A model generated the notes under the pieces. It made no database searches. It had not been told where the DNA came from and saw only the letters and a program-made list of their open reading frames with translations. A stretch of 64,000 nt of DNA from Steromphala cineraria. Taxonomy: Eukaryota > Mollusca > Gastropoda > Trochida > Trochidae. Location: positions 61,388,239 through 61,452,238 of the forward strand of contig OU744723.1 in assembly GCA_916613615.1 (NCBI GenBank), read 5' to 3'. Each line of letters begins with the position of its first letter. Positions within the stretch are counted from its first letter, which is position 1. Position numbers and translations under genes: made by a program. Below are positions 12,766-23,549 of the stretch, piece by piece.

Positions 12766-13690
12766 TACAATGCAACCACAGAATCTCTGATTTCAGTGTA
12801 TACAAATGTAAGTAAAATGTGACTTCAATCGTTTTGGGTAAATAATAAAGGGATCCTATCTCATTAAAGTGAGAACAAACATGGCGCTGATTCCTATGAT
12901 AGCTTTTGAATTTGTTGTATGCTGGGCAGAGGAAATGACAAATACAATTAATCCCTTTAGGATGAATCAACCCTGTCCAATTCTAAGCACATTGCCGCAC
13001 TTTTTGTACTGCCCCTAAGATATCAAATGATGGGTGATTTAAAGGATAAATGGAATTTGCCCATGTATCCAGTCTCATTAAAATAAGGTCAAACTTTTCA
13101 CTGATACCATGTTGAGGTTATTGTATTGTCCCTAGGAGTTCAATGTTGTGTGAGGATTTAAATAGCCCAATCCCCATCAACTCTAATACGTTTGTGTTAG
13201 ACCAAAGGATAAATGTAGAACTGTAGAATTTGGTGACCAGTTTGATCAGATTTTAATGAGATTGAAGGAAGATCAGGACCAACTTTACTAACTGTATAAA
13301 GCCTAGTATAACTCAACAAACCTATTCATACACATTTGGAGATGGCAAAAAGGGTAGATTTCACATATTAATTTTTAATTTTTAATTAAAAATTATTATC
13401 CTTTAGTTATCTAAATAAATCTTGTACTGCAATATAGTGAAATGTCACACCAAACATACAATAAAGCCGACCAGGTTTAGCATTGTTCAAAGTAAACAAA
13501 CCAATGAACATGTCTTGGGAACTTCCTGTCATTCTCTTCCTTATTAATATTCATGAGCTTGTCACGTGCAATTTCGCGGGAAACCTATCCCTACAATAAC
13601 AAACAAGTTTGATCCAAAATCGGTAATCATATCCACCATTTACCACTACCTGATCCTATACAGATATCAGCTGACTATTTTATCAAACCC
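12766..13690. other. no gene; diverged repeat
   Basis: Contains further TCTCATTAAA-type repeat copies near 12850 and 13075. A short palindrome built from TTAATTTTTAATT is found at about 13370-13395. Toward the right end the sequence becomes less repetitive and includes CACGTG at about 13563. Nothing coding is supported. Confidence 0.35.
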
Positions 13691-13754
13691 CCAAGTTAGA
13701 TGGCTGACATTACGCTGTTGACAAAGCCTAAAACACTCGAGCTGCCATACTCAC

Positions 13755-13856
13755 CTCGTAATGCTGTTTCAATGGCCGGGTCTTGCCTTGGTTCCTCTTG
13801 GGAAGACAGGCACCGTTGCAAGGGATATCTCGTAATTTCGTCTTTGCAAGTCTCAT
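13755..13856 (-). CDS. candidate first exon, minus strand, unknown protein
   Basis: On the minus strand an ATG at 13856 opens 34 codons that end exactly at a strong donor, GAG|GTGAGT (13755/13754). The encoded start MRLAKTKLRDIPC is basic and unlike the surrounding repeats. The opposite strand is also open from 13700 to 13924, so one of the two frames is probably a shadow. No partner exon was found downstream on the minus strand, where the satellite begins about 1 kb away. I do not recognise the protein. It could be a real 5' exon with a long intron, or chance. Confidence 0.22.
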
Positions 13857-14278
13857 CAAAATACTTGTTTAAAACGCCCTATAACACAAGATCTGAATTA
13901 ATCAATAAACTTCACAAGATTTAGGTTCTTTAAGATTAGCTCTGAAATTACATTTCCAAAACACCCCATCACTCGGCCAAAACTCTTTCTGAAATGCTGG
14001 CACGAGCGCGTGCAAAGATGTCACGTGATCATCAAAAATGTCACATTTTTTTTCTAACTTATATCAAATCCGCGTCCATCTTTCAATTCTTTCCTAACTT
14101 TTAAAAAGAAGGATTTCCGTCGACCTAGTATGTGTTTTCTCTGTAAAAAAAAAGGTTTGTTACCATGGGAACAGCTAACTTGACCAATGAGGCACCAGTG
14201 TCTAAAATCTGGGTCAGCTTGATGGACAGCTCGGATGCACTAAGCACCGTCCTCGAGCGGGTGCGGCGCTTGCCGTTA

Positions 14279-14338
14279 TACACCATATTCACGCGGCGGC
14301 CATGTTGGATCGAAAGCGAGGCTAGAAACGCAAGCGCT
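14279..14338 (+). repeat. left terminal inverted repeat
   Basis: Pairs with 28165-28227. Differences are a few substitutions and small indels. It contains GGCCATGTTGGA, and the right end has GCCATTTTGGA, both close to the core CCAT-TT bound by YY1-type factors. The nuclease start codon lies only 82 bp from the outer edge, so this repeat probably lies in or beside the promoter. Confidence 0.75.
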
Positions 14339-14360
14339 TTGACGTCGCCCATTGCCCGCC

Positions 14361-17300
14361 ATGGTGTGGACCAAGAGCCTTCGCGGTCTTCCCCATTTAA
14401 CACAAGAATATGTCGACAAATGGTCGGAAACAGATAGCAATATACCAAAACGAAAGCGGGTGAAGGGGTATTCATTGTATCTTGAGGGGTACATTCACGA
14501 TGTTGAAGGTAAGATCGCTAAAACATCCTTCAATGCTTTGATTTGGTTTTCGTGCACATGAAGGCCTAATCAAATTTATATAATAACCCACATTACGATT
14601 TAGGGTACAACATTTGATTTTTATGAAAAGAAATCGTTTCAGGTCATGTGATTTTGTATCTGTTGGTTTTAAATTATTTCAGCAATGTTTTAACTAAAAG
14701 TTGAAGTTTTTACTCGTAGGCCTGCAGTAGCCTACATACGGTACTCGTGTTCGTGTACACATAGATCTAGTTCTTTTTTTAATATGCCCTATATTTCTAG
14801 ATGTTATATATTTCACATGAAACGATTTCTTGTAAGGCAAATATACTTTTTATAAAATCTTATCAGCTTTTAGTTTTACTTGGACATTCAACATTTCAAT
14901 TATTTTTGTAGAAATTTTATAGCTAAACTCAAGCATGGATCGAAATTATTAGTGCCAGAGTGTATACGGCTGGGTTGAATTCTTACCCTTATGGCACACT
15001 TGATTTATTATCAAGGCAACAAAAACAACAGGCGATTTCAAATTATATAGAGAACTTAATATAACTAACTTCAATTATCTAGTCTGAAATTGTTTATCTG
15101 AATCATTCGGTAAGAGAAGCGACAGCCATTACTGAGCTCGAAGACCTGTCTGCATAATACGTTCTGATTGGATAAGAGACACGGATCTCCCCATAAGGGC
15201 CAATCACTTTACCTGTTTCATTTTGATGTTATTTTCAGACGTGGGATTTAATTTAATGAATGAATTGGTTAATGTCAAAGAATTCTATTATTTACAGTGA
15301 AAACAGAAGGAAGTGAATCGTTCGTTCGAGCTAAGAGTTTCCCTGCTTTGCGGAAAAATGACTGTCCTTACAGACTAATGGTTTGTATTAAACATTTTTT
15401 TAGCTTGTTCCTGATTTTTAAATGGTTTGAAATGTTAGAGTAATATAGAGTAACTCAGTAAATTATTGAGGTCCAAATTAAGAACATGTCATTAGTACTG
15501 ATTTTTACAAGAATTTACCCATTACAATTAAGACAATTTATTTCATGATATTGACAAAGGAAAGATTAGGCTCAAGCTTTTTAAATTAATAGTGTTGAAC
15601 TAGGGAATGTAGAAATTCTACTTCACAATTATTATATAGTACTTCTTTGAAAATGTCTTCATTTGCATTGCGGATTGAATTCTCACTATTCAATGAATTA
15701 ATTTGTTTGCTTTGAATTTGAATTCAATCAGTATATATATATTGTAATTTGTAGAAATTATTGGTTGGAGTTACTCTATGTCACTCGGACAAATGTTTCA
15801 TGTTCATGATCAGTTTATTTTACAATGCATTCTTTTCCAATGTTCAATCAAACATAACTTTGTTAACTTAATTTAATGGTTTTTTTATGTTTGTTTACTT
15901 TTATATTGTTTTGTTATGTTTTTGGTAAAAAAAGTATGATCTGAGAAAACACTTGAGACTCCTGTGCATCATGATTAATCTTCAAGAGATCATCTGGGAT
16001 GGACACTTCAAAGCAGCAACTTGATATGAAGAACGCCTAATGGGTATCACCACTTACTGTTCCAAGTTTGTGATAAAGTTTGTTTCTTTTTGAATGAGTT
16101 GATTTGTGACATAATTTGTGACATTATGTGTATTGGATTGAAAAATCCATCCATTTTGACAACCAGTTCTTTATTTTCACTTCTCACAAAACAACAAAAG
16201 CTGGATAGTTACCATATTGTGAATACTTTCCATAGCCATTGGTTTGTAAATTGTAGATTTGTGGAATATGTGACCCCTAATAAGAACTGACTCAATGTTG
16301 TTGGGGATTGAAGTTATAACATATTTGTTATTTATCATAGGGCAGCTTAGCGACTCGTTTTCTACTTATCAAAATAATGAAATGTAAATACATTGTTACA
16401 AAATTAGATTTAAAAATAATAATGCTTTGAGAACTGAGTGACTTTTTGAGACATAAGAATGATGTTTAATATCAATATTTTATTTTTATTTTAGGTAACT
16501 TTGTCATCTGAAGAATCTCCAATGATCAGGAAGTGTTCGTGTGGATGTAAAGCAGGGAAATATAACTGTTCACATTGCATAGCCTTACTGTATCTACTAT
16601 GTCAATTTCAAAAGCAAGAGTTGCTTTGTATTCCTCCAATTCAAAGCAAGACATCCCGCCCACAGGTGTGGAACATTCCGCAAAGAACAGATGGTCTCCA
16701 TGCTGCGTCCATTGACTCGATTGAGATCAACAAGGTTAAACCTTCAACAGACCTAAAACAAAGGAAAAGAAAACGGAAAGTAACAGAAGGTGTTCTCACA
16801 AAGACATATTGTCCAGTTCAGGAACCAATTCCACATGAAGAATTTTCCAACAATCTATTACAACAGCTCTCTGCAATTCATAGTGATGCTCAGGTTCTTC
16901 GCTTTAAACCAGATCACAGTGTGACAAAAGAATCAAGGTTTGGTCCTGTACCCATTGGATCTATTATTTCCTATCAGCAGAAGAAAATAACTCCACAAAA
17001 AGATATCATCATCGACTCAGATCAACCCACCTTTCCTCATTTCCAATTTCCTCAATTTGAAAGAATGTATTCAACCGTGTTAAGCCAAGACGAAGCTGAT
17101 ACTCTATCTGGATTGGAAGTTACAGAAGAACTCTCTAGGTGAGTGAACTTTAGTGACAAATTATCTATGACTACAGGCATGTAACTTTGGAATGTTGTGA
17201 GACCTGAAAGTATAACATTATCAGCTGTTTGACAACTAATAACATGCAAACCACAAGTATTGTTTGGCCATCCAACAATGTCAAACATTTTGTTCACCTG

Positions 17301-18141
17301 AACTTTTTAGCTCATCATCCATGAGGGTAATGCCCAGAAAGCTGTAACTTTGTGTACATACTCCTTGACTAGTTAGGGTTAATAATTGTAGATTTTGTGG
17401 CCCCTAGTAAGGTTGAACCATATTGGCCACACCCTAAAGCAAAATCAAATGTAAAGCCTGATGAGCTACAGAGCCAATGCCTCTATTTTTATTCTAACAT
17501 GTACTTAGTCTTTGTATTTATAATTTTAATCCTTTTCTTTGTTTAGACAAATCGAGATGTCTACCCGTGAGCAGAGCCACACCAGGACATGGCATGATGT
17601 AAGACAACACAGGCTGACCTCATCCATTTTTAAAGATGTGTGTTCAAGGAAAGCTAATCATGATAAACTTGCAAGCAGGTTATTGTGTGGGAAAAACATA
17701 CAGACCGCTCAGATGAAATTTGGAATTGCTGAAGAGCCTAAAGCAGCTAAGCTTTATGCTGAAGTGACTGGGAACAATGTGTTTTTGAGTGGCTTTGTGA
17801 TCAACCCGAGTGCTTTTCATCTGGGAACCTCTCCAGACCGCAAGGTTTTTGATCATGATAGTAATCCATCTTTTGGACTACTGGAGATAAAGTGTTCTGT
17901 AAAAGATAACTTTGCAATGTGTGATTTTCTGAGCCAAAAGAGAGATGGCACCTTCAAACTAAAATGCACCCACAGATATTTTTATCAAGTAATGGGACAA
18001 ATGGCCTTAACAGGCATGAAGTGGTGTGATTTCATTGTGAAGTGCAAACTGGATTATCACAAGGAACGAATCTTTTTTGATAATGAAAAATGGAATCAAA
18101 TGAAATGTTCTCTGGACTCATTCTTCTTTCAATATTATTAA
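14361..18141 (+). CDS. SWIM zinc finger / YqaJ-type nuclease, 4 exons
   Basis: Proposed exons are 14361-14508, 15298-15380, 16495-17138 and 17547-18138. All junctions join in frame (phases 1, 0, 2) with GT/AG borders; the donor after 15380 (GTTTGT) is weak. The start is the ATG in CGCCATGG; the slightly longer open frame has no ATG. The product is about 489 residues before a stop at 18139-18141. Residues 91-104 form a SWIM-type finger, C-x-C-x8-C-x-H (Cys91, Cys93, Cys102, His104). Residues about 296-480 form a YqaJ-like PD-(D/E)XK nuclease: a TWHDVRQHRLTSS start, Glu354/355, Pro-Asp389, a Glu405-x-Lys407 motif within LLEIKC, and Gln439 before a GMKWCDF strand. In ISL2EU elements this nuclease is the second protein; its exact role in transposition is not established as far as I know. 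The stop codon coincides with the border of the DIRS insertion, so the normal C-terminus has been replaced. Confidence 0.75.
17307..17490 (+). mobile_element. short dispersed DNA element in nuclease intron 3
   Basis: Starts TTTTAGCTCATC and ends GATGAGCTACAGAGCCAATG, so the ends are inverted repeats of about 10 bp. The interior has GTAACTTTGTGTACA and GGCCCCTAGTAAGG, matching longer relatives at 41.33-42.0, 47.04-47.81 and 48.72-49.02 kb. It has no coding capacity. It lies wholly within the intron and does not alter the gene. Confidence 0.6.
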
Positions 18142-18166
18142 AATCTAATTATTTTAGATATTTAAA

Positions 18167-18345
18167 AATACTTACCTTGCTCTACATATGCATCTTCAAT
18201 TACCTTAACGAGAAAGCTGAAAGAACTAGTCTTCGTAAGCGAGAGTTGAAACCTGACTCACAGTCTGTAGCAAACGAGTAACACCCGGCTTGCACGTGCA
18301 TCCGGTCCGTGACGTCAGCCGACTATATCCCTCACTTTCAATTTC
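18167..18345 (-). repeat. DIRS 3' inverted terminal repeat
   Basis: Complementary to 24037-24217, from AATACTTACCTTGCTC to CACTTTCAATTTC. The only difference I see is GCAAACGAG here against GCAAACACGAG in the other copy. The unique left extension TAAAATCTAATTATTTTAG (18139-18157) lies outside it. Confidence 0.9.
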
Positions 18346-18408
18346 CAAGAGAAAAAACCAGCTGGCGCCCGGAGCCCAGGGGAAGGCTTGGGTGGGCAAA
18401 AAAACTTG

Positions 18409-18495
18409 TAGAGCAAGGTAAGTATTTTTAAATATCTAAAATAATTAGATTTTAATAAATTCTTTAATACTTACCTTGCTCTACATATGCATCCT
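18409..18495. repeat. DIRS internal complementary region
   Basis: Positions 18409-18455 are the reverse complement of the element's left extreme (18139-18186), and 18456-18495 are the complement of its right extreme (24190-24223), fused head to tail. This is the circle-junction template expected in DIRS elements, located as expected between the recombinase gene and the 3' repeat. The fusion point TTTTA/ATAAATTC fixes the element borders near 18139 and 24223. Confidence 0.88.
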
Positions 18496-18698
18496 TATCG
18501 GACAGTCCTGGGTCGGTGGGAGCGAAGGGTGTCCAGCCAGTCTGAAGCAAACCCAAAATAAATAATTACAACCAGAGGTAAACCTCAAACTAAGGATACA
18601 TGGTCATAAGACGTTTAAGACGATTGGCATGCCAGCGCAACCGGACTTAAAGTCTAGTAAACTCAAGGTGAAAAGAATGAGAACATGACAGAACTCAC

Positions 18699-19772
18699 CT
18701 AACACCAAGGTTTAGTCAGTCGCTGTGCCACCACTAGAGGACCAAAGGACTGCAGTCCTTCTACGTCCTCGACCGACAAGTCCCTGAGATAATGCGAAGC
18801 AAACACCGACGTTGATCGCCAAAAGCATCCCTCCATAATAGAGTTCACCGAACAATTCCGGTGAAGCGCCAAAGTGGAAGCTAAAGCTCTAATTTCATGA
18901 GGGTTATGAGCTGCTGGAGGATCCAATCCTTTAGCCTTATAGGCTTCTAAGATAGTAGTCCTCAACCAAAGGGTCAAGGCGTTCCTGTTGACCTCTTTGT
19001 CCGAAATCGAAGACAGAGGTATAAAAAGCCGCTTCCTGGACCGACGTTTAGCCTTAGACCTTGCAATGAAGATTCTAAGGGCTCTTACTGGACATAAAAG
19101 CAACTCCTCCTCATCTTCTGAGCCCACAATAGAAGACACAGGAGAGATAGTGAACTCCCTGTCAGGCTGACCTGGGAGTTGATTCTTAGCAATAAAATCC
19201 CAGGCCAACCCCAGGTGTACTGCTCCATGCCTTCCCTTCTCAAACCGGATTCGTGTGACATCCAAAGCATGGATTTCACTGACTCTGGCTGCAGTGGCCA
19301 AAGACAATAAAAACGCTGTCTTCCTGGTCAGAACCTCGAAAGAAGCATTCTGTAAAGGCTCATATGGCTTCTCTCTCAGGTGATCCAGAACAACGTTCAA
19401 ATCCCAAGCAGGGGGTCTGAACTTCTTCTTTTGATCTTCCAACTTAAAGGCTTTCAACATAGAAAGAAGCTCAGGGGTTCTAGAGATCTTCTTATTTCGT
19501 CTGACAGCCAAAACAGAATTTATGGCAGCCAAGTAAGTGGCAATCGTGCCACCCTTGAGATGTCGTACCTCCCTCAAATATATGAAAAATTCTGCTAAAA
19601 ACTGTGGAGAAGCCTCCAAAGGGTCCTTCTTTTTTCCTTTGCAAAAAGCCTGGAAAGAAGACCATTTGTCATCATAGAGACCTCTAGTTGAAGCTCTATG
19701 GGCATTAGCAATAACCCTCGCTGCCTGAGTCGAATAACCCTTGGCTCTCAAAGCTCCCTGCATATGCACCAT
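18699..19772 (-). CDS. DIRS tyrosine recombinase
   Basis: The ATG at 19772 gives 357 residues. The fold is that of phage-integrase tyrosine recombinases: an N-terminal core-binding part (residues about 20-115) and a catalytic domain with Arg163 (AARVSE), His292-x-x-Arg295 (HEIRALAST), Trp318 (FWRS) and nucleophile Tyr328 (SHYL). It would integrate the circular DNA copy. The ATG overlaps the end of the RT/RNase H ORF by 25 bp, which suits a downstream start. The same frame stays open upstream to 21602 (967 codons in all), but the upstream part is Ser/Arg-rich, matches no domain and shadows the RT frame. Confidence 0.88.
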   Translation of the reverse strand: MVHMQGALRAKGYSTQAARVIANAHRASTRGLYDDKWSSFQAFCKGKKKDPLEASPQFLAEFFIYLREVRHLKGGTIATYLAAINSVLAVRRNKKISRTPELLSMLKAFKLEDQKKKFRPPAWDLNVVLDHLREKPYEPLQNASFEVLTRKTAFLLSLATAARVSEIHALDVTRIRFEKGRHGAVHLGLAWDFIAKNQLPGQPDREFTISPVSSIVGSEDEEELLLCPVRALRIFIARSKAKRRSRKRLFIPLSSISDKEVNRNALTLWLRTTILEAYKAKGLDPPAAHNPHEIRALASTLALHRNCSVNSIMEGCFWRSTSVFASHYLRDLSVEDVEGLQSFGPLVVAQRLTKPWC

Positions 19773-21679
19773 GCGTGCAGACGAAACTTTAGAGGGTCCG
19801 GATGAGGAAGTCTGGTGCTTGGATGTAGAAGAAGATCCTCTCTTCCCGGAAGCGGGATGGGATCTCCCTCTACTAGCTCTCTCAGAGCGGGGAACCATGG
19901 ACGAGCTGGCCACCAAGGCGCGACCAAAATCAGTCTGAGGGCCCTCGTTGTCTTTATCTTGGCTACTACCCTCGACAACAGAACTGGCGGAGGGAACGCG
20001 TATGCCTCGAGACCCTCCCATGATAGCGACAGAGCGTCTACTGCCCAAGCTGCTGGATCTGGCACTGGGGACACAAATACTGGAAGACGTTTGTTTAGTG
20101 ACGTTGCAAAGAGGTCTAGGCAAGGTCGAAATGTCATCCCGACCAGAGCTTCGAAGACATTTCTGTGAAGCATCCACTCGGTTGGAGCTGGCTTGGACGG
20201 TCTGGACAGGGTGTCTGCTAGAACGTTTGTACACCCTGGAATGTGGCGAACAGACACGTCCATCTGCAGATTGTCTATCAGGTTGAAAAACTCGAAGGTC
20301 TGACTGAGAAGGTGCTGAGATCCTGTCGACCCCTGGTTCTTGATGAACCACACAACCGTTGCATTGTCTGTCGCCACCAGCACATGCTTTTGACGTAACA
20401 CTGTGGACCAATGATGGACTGCTAGAATCAGTGCCTGAAACTCTAGGCTGTTGATATGCCACTGACTCTGAGCCTGAGACCAGACTCCCGAGACTGTCTT
20501 GCCGTCCATGTAAGCGCCCCAACCTTCTAGTGAGGCATCCACGAACAACTCCAGTTGATGTTCCGGCACGCCGAAAAAGACGCCTCCGCAAACATTCGAG
20601 CTCTGAGTCCACCACCTGAGATACTGGTGAAGCGGTTCTGGAAGAGCCCATCGAGACACCAAGTCGTCCATCCTGATGAGAGGGTTGACAAACCGTTGGA
20701 CTGGCCTCAACATTAATCTCCCCCGCCGGGTGAGATCCTGAGCCGACGTTAACAGACCCAACAGGGTCTGCCATTCGCGCAGAGATAGCGGCTTGCTTAG
20801 AGCGGATGTTACTGCTTCTAGAATCTTCAACCGTCTCTCCTCGGGCACTATCAGTTTGCCGATGGACGATAGGAAGCGGCCCCCAATGAAGTCCAGATCC
20901 TGCGACGGAATAAGGTGGGACTTCTCTAGATTGACCAACCATCCCAACTGCTTCATTAGCCTGAGAGTGAACTGCAGTTGAGTCTCCAACAACCTCCTGT
21001 TGGCATTGGGGAGTAAGCAATCGTCTATGTAAGGAAAAAAGCGTACTCCCCGGAGATGGAGAAACCTCACAATTGGTGCCGTAATTCTGGTGAATAACCA
21101 CGGGGCCCAGGAAATTCCAAATGGGAGGACCGCCCACTGGTAGTGGACCCCATTGAAAACAAAACGGAGGAACTTCCTGTGCCCCGGGGCAATAGGGACG
21201 TGCAGGTATGCATCCTGGATGTCCAACGACACCAACCAGTCGTTCCTGGCTACCTCCAGACGTAACTGGGGCAGAGTAACCATTCGGAAGTGAGGGGGTT
21301 GAGCGAGGAATTGTTGGTTGAAGGCTGCCAGATTGTGGATCATTCTCAACTTGCTTGACCCCTTTTTCTTCACTAGAAATATTGTCGAATAAAAGCCGGG
21401 AGAGCCGTCCACTACTCTCTCCACTGCCTTCTTCGCAACAAGAATGTCGATGTTTTCCTGCAGAGGGGCCTGCTGTTCTATTGGGTAAACTTGATCTATT
21501 GGGGAGGATGTCAGAGGGGGGGGCTCTTCTATCGGAAGAGAAAATCCGTCCTTCAGAATATCTATGATATAAGGATCCTCTAAGAAAGCCCAATTCTCCC
21601 AAAAGACCCCCAGTCTCCCGCCTACTGGGATGTCTGTTATCGTCACGACTGGAGGCGGGAGTTCCCAGTCGCTTGTCAA
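19748..21679 (-). CDS. DIRS reverse transcriptase / RNase H polyprotein
   Basis: A frame of 643 codons. Reverse transcriptase: catalytic Asp153 in SLDIQDAYLHVPI and the YIDD box at 217-220. RNase H follows: Asp381 (FVDAS), Glu413 (SLEFQA), Asp438 (ATDNA) and Asp489 (NVLADTLSR). After it comes a conserved DIRS-type segment, about 510-610, with CLDLFAT, DPAAWAVDALS and YAFPP, often described in this group as a methyltransferase-like region; I cannot confirm activity. The frame has no ATG before residue 113, inside RT. The gag stop (21687-21689) lies just upstream and the frame is open across it, so expression probably relies on frameshifting, reinitiation or splicing. Confidence 0.88.
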   Translation of the reverse strand: MTSDWELPPPVVTITDIPVGGRLGVFWENWAFLEDPYIIDILKDGFSLPIEEPPPLTSSPIDQVYPIEQQAPLQENIDILVAKKAVERVVDGSPGFYSTIFLVKKKGSSKLRMIHNLAAFNQQFLAQPPHFRMVTLPQLRLEVARNDWLVSLDIQDAYLHVPIAPGHRKFLRFVFNGVHYQWAVLPFGISWAPWLFTRITAPIVRFLHLRGVRFFPYIDDCLLPNANRRLLETQLQFTLRLMKQLGWLVNLEKSHLIPSQDLDFIGGRFLSSIGKLIVPEERRLKILEAVTSALSKPLSLREWQTLLGLLTSAQDLTRRGRLMLRPVQRFVNPLIRMDDLVSRWALPEPLHQYLRWWTQSSNVCGGVFFGVPEHQLELFVDASLEGWGAYMDGKTVSGVWSQAQSQWHINSLEFQALILAVHHWSTVLRQKHVLVATDNATVVWFIKNQGSTGSQHLLSQTFEFFNLIDNLQMDVSVRHIPGCTNVLADTLSRPSKPAPTEWMLHRNVFEALVGMTFRPCLDLFATSLNKRLPVFVSPVPDPAAWAVDALSLSWEGLEAYAFPPPVLLSRVVAKIKTTRALRLILVAPWWPARPWFPALRELVEGDPIPLPGREDLLLHPSTRLPHPDPLKFRLHAWCICREL

Positions 21680-21686
21680 GTGCGCC

Positions 21687-23480
21687 TCATTGGCGCTTAC
21701 CTCCTCTTTTGAAACGGGAGGGGACGTCCTTCTTGAACTTGTAAATCCCTCTCCCGAAACCCTTGGAACCCTTGGGACCCTCCTGGCGAAAACGCTGGGA
21801 AGTGTAATTGTTCTGTCTCTTCCTCGGAGACTTCTTCGCAGCCAGAGTCCTCAGAAGCCTCAAAGTGACCTCAGACTGCGCCGATTCCGACAACCTCTTA
21901 TGCAAATCGGGAATGCTGTTGGCAAACAACCACTGCTGATCCACAGGCAGGCGTAAAAGCTTCTTCTTGAAGGATTCCTCCCAAGAAGACAAAGAGAGGA
22001 AACCTGACCTTCTCAGTGCCAGAAGACCTGCCCAAGCTCCACGTAAGTGAGAGAGTAGGTCTGAGAAAGATCTTGCTTGCCAAGCCATGAGGGTATGCAA
22101 CTGCTGAACCATATCCGGATTATCCAAGTCCAGGCTCTGGTCAATAGCGTCTGTAGCGGAAAACAAGACTGACAGGATCTTGAGAGACCTCTTCACCTCT
22201 GCCTCAATGTTGGCGATCTTGCTATCAGGTGTCTTGTACGATGTATTGGACGAAGATCCCGTAACCAACTTGATGTCCTCATCCACCTTAGCTGCTGCAT
22301 CCAAGTAGTCCAGACTATGCACAGCATAACGTTCCTTCTTGTGGGTTGACACCTTAAAAGATGGATTCAGAGAAAGCTTGGCAAAATCCTCTGATAAAGT
22401 CTCGACAACATCCAGAGCTGATGGGTGAGGAGGAAGGAGAAACGGATCAAGCTGTACTGTCTTGATAGGAGGAACCTCAGGACCAGGAGATGGACACAAA
22501 TCCCCAAGGTTGTCCGCTATCCAGGGAATGACCCCAGCAAACCCCAGAACATTCTCATGGTCCACATCACCCTCATATATGGGTTCAAAGTGAGACTCCG
22601 ACTCTGGTGAACGCACCGGGGACCTGCTTCTGTTCCTGACAGAAATCCCACGAGACGTAGAAGGTTGAACCTCAATCTGATCAGCAGCCTTAGAGACAGG
22701 AGGCCCCTGTGTCACGGGTGCCTCTCTACGTGGCGTCGTAGTGCCAGGAAACGTGACATCCGGTGTGGAAGGTCGTGTTGTAGGAGGCACTGGCGTAGGG
22801 GGCTGAGCCCAAGGTGCCACTTGAGGAGACATCATAGCAAACATCTGTTGGAAAGGATTCATCATGGGCTGCCAACCCTGCTGGGGATAGGGCGCCTGCA
22901 GCTGATTGGGCCAAGCAGGGGCCAGGGGCCACCCAGGTGACGTCTGCTGGGTAAAGGGCGGCCCCTGTTGAAGAGGGGCCCCAAACCCTGGAGTCTGTAA
23001 AGGTACCCCAGGCGTCTGAGAGGGGCCAGGAGCCATCACAGAAGCAACAGAAACCTGAGGCTGCATCAGACTAGCAGACAGTGACGTCTGAGCCGGCAGT
23101 GATGGCCCCTGCTGCCCCAAAAGGGGCGCAGAGGACACCACCGACGCCACAGAAAGCGTGACTGAACCACCGGCCGAAACAACCACAGGCTCCGACTGGG
23201 ACGTCAGTGTAGACACCAGGGACGTCGACGAAACAGGCACAGGGGGAGCAGGCGGGATCTCATCAGCCTCAGTTGTCTGAACTGAAGACATCTTCCTAGC
23301 TCTGCGTAACAGTCTCTTGTGTAAAACTTTAATATAAGTTGAGAACTCCAACGACGATAAAGTGACACAAGACGCGCACTTATTGGTCAAAGAGCACGGG
23401 GGAATACAGTCTGGACACAAACAGTGTGGGTCCTTCGCCGATTTGCGTCCCTTGCAACTCACACACTGATTATTGTACAT
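21687..23480 (-). CDS. DIRS gag-like protein
   Basis: I start at the ATG at 23480 (597 residues); the frame is open about 20 codons further but without an ATG. The first 45 residues hold paired cysteines, C-x2-C, then DPHCLCPDC, then CASC, a pattern I associate with DIRS-group gag proteins and probably zinc-binding. A long Pro/Gln/Thr-rich low-complexity part follows (roughly residues 75-270), then a more ordered acidic and helical region. The C-terminus is strongly basic, ending RFKRGGKRQ, suitable for nucleic acid binding. It should package the element's RNA. It ends next to, and in a different frame from, the RT ORF. Confidence 0.75.
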   Translation of the reverse strand: MYNNQCVSCKGRKSAKDPHCLCPDCIPPCSLTNKCASCVTLSSLEFSTYIKVLHKRLLRRARKMSSVQTTEADEIPPAPPVPVSSTSLVSTLTSQSEPVVVSAGGSVTLSVASVVSSAPLLGQQGPSLPAQTSLSASLMQPQVSVASVMAPGPSQTPGVPLQTPGFGAPLQQGPPFTQQTSPGWPLAPAWPNQLQAPYPQQGWQPMMNPFQQMFAMMSPQVAPWAQPPTPVPPTTRPSTPDVTFPGTTTPRREAPVTQGPPVSKAADQIEVQPSTSRGISVRNRSRSPVRSPESESHFEPIYEGDVDHENVLGFAGVIPWIADNLGDLCPSPGPEVPPIKTVQLDPFLLPPHPSALDVVETLSEDFAKLSLNPSFKVSTHKKERYAVHSLDYLDAAAKVDEDIKLVTGSSSNTSYKTPDSKIANIEAEVKRSLKILSVLFSATDAIDQSLDLDNPDMVQQLHTLMAWQARSFSDLLSHLRGAWAGLLALRRSGFLSLSSWEESFKKKLLRLPVDQQWLFANSIPDLHKRLSESAQSEVTLRLLRTLAAKKSPRKRQNNYTSQRFRQEGPKGSKGFGRGIYKFKKDVPSRFKRGGKRQ

Positions 23481-23549
23481 AAACAGTAGCGTAGGCCAAT
23501 CTGTAACAGTACAGAAAAAAATGTCAGAAAAAGTCGCCAAAATTGTAAT

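Noticed and set aside
12668..12970. Minus-strand protein with CLSVCLSV repeats
   Set aside because: Translation of a GACA microsatellite.
14125..14494. Overlapping ORFs on both strands at the left transposon end
   Set aside because: They are alternative frames across the terminal repeat and exon 1 of the nuclease gene.
18699..21602. Single 967-residue recombinase protein
   Set aside because: Only the last 357 codons match the tyrosine recombinase fold; the rest shadows the RT/RNase H gene and an ATG at 19772 fits the family.
22425..22940. Plus-strand ORFs opposite DIRS gag
   Set aside because: Shadows of a long intact minus-strand gene.
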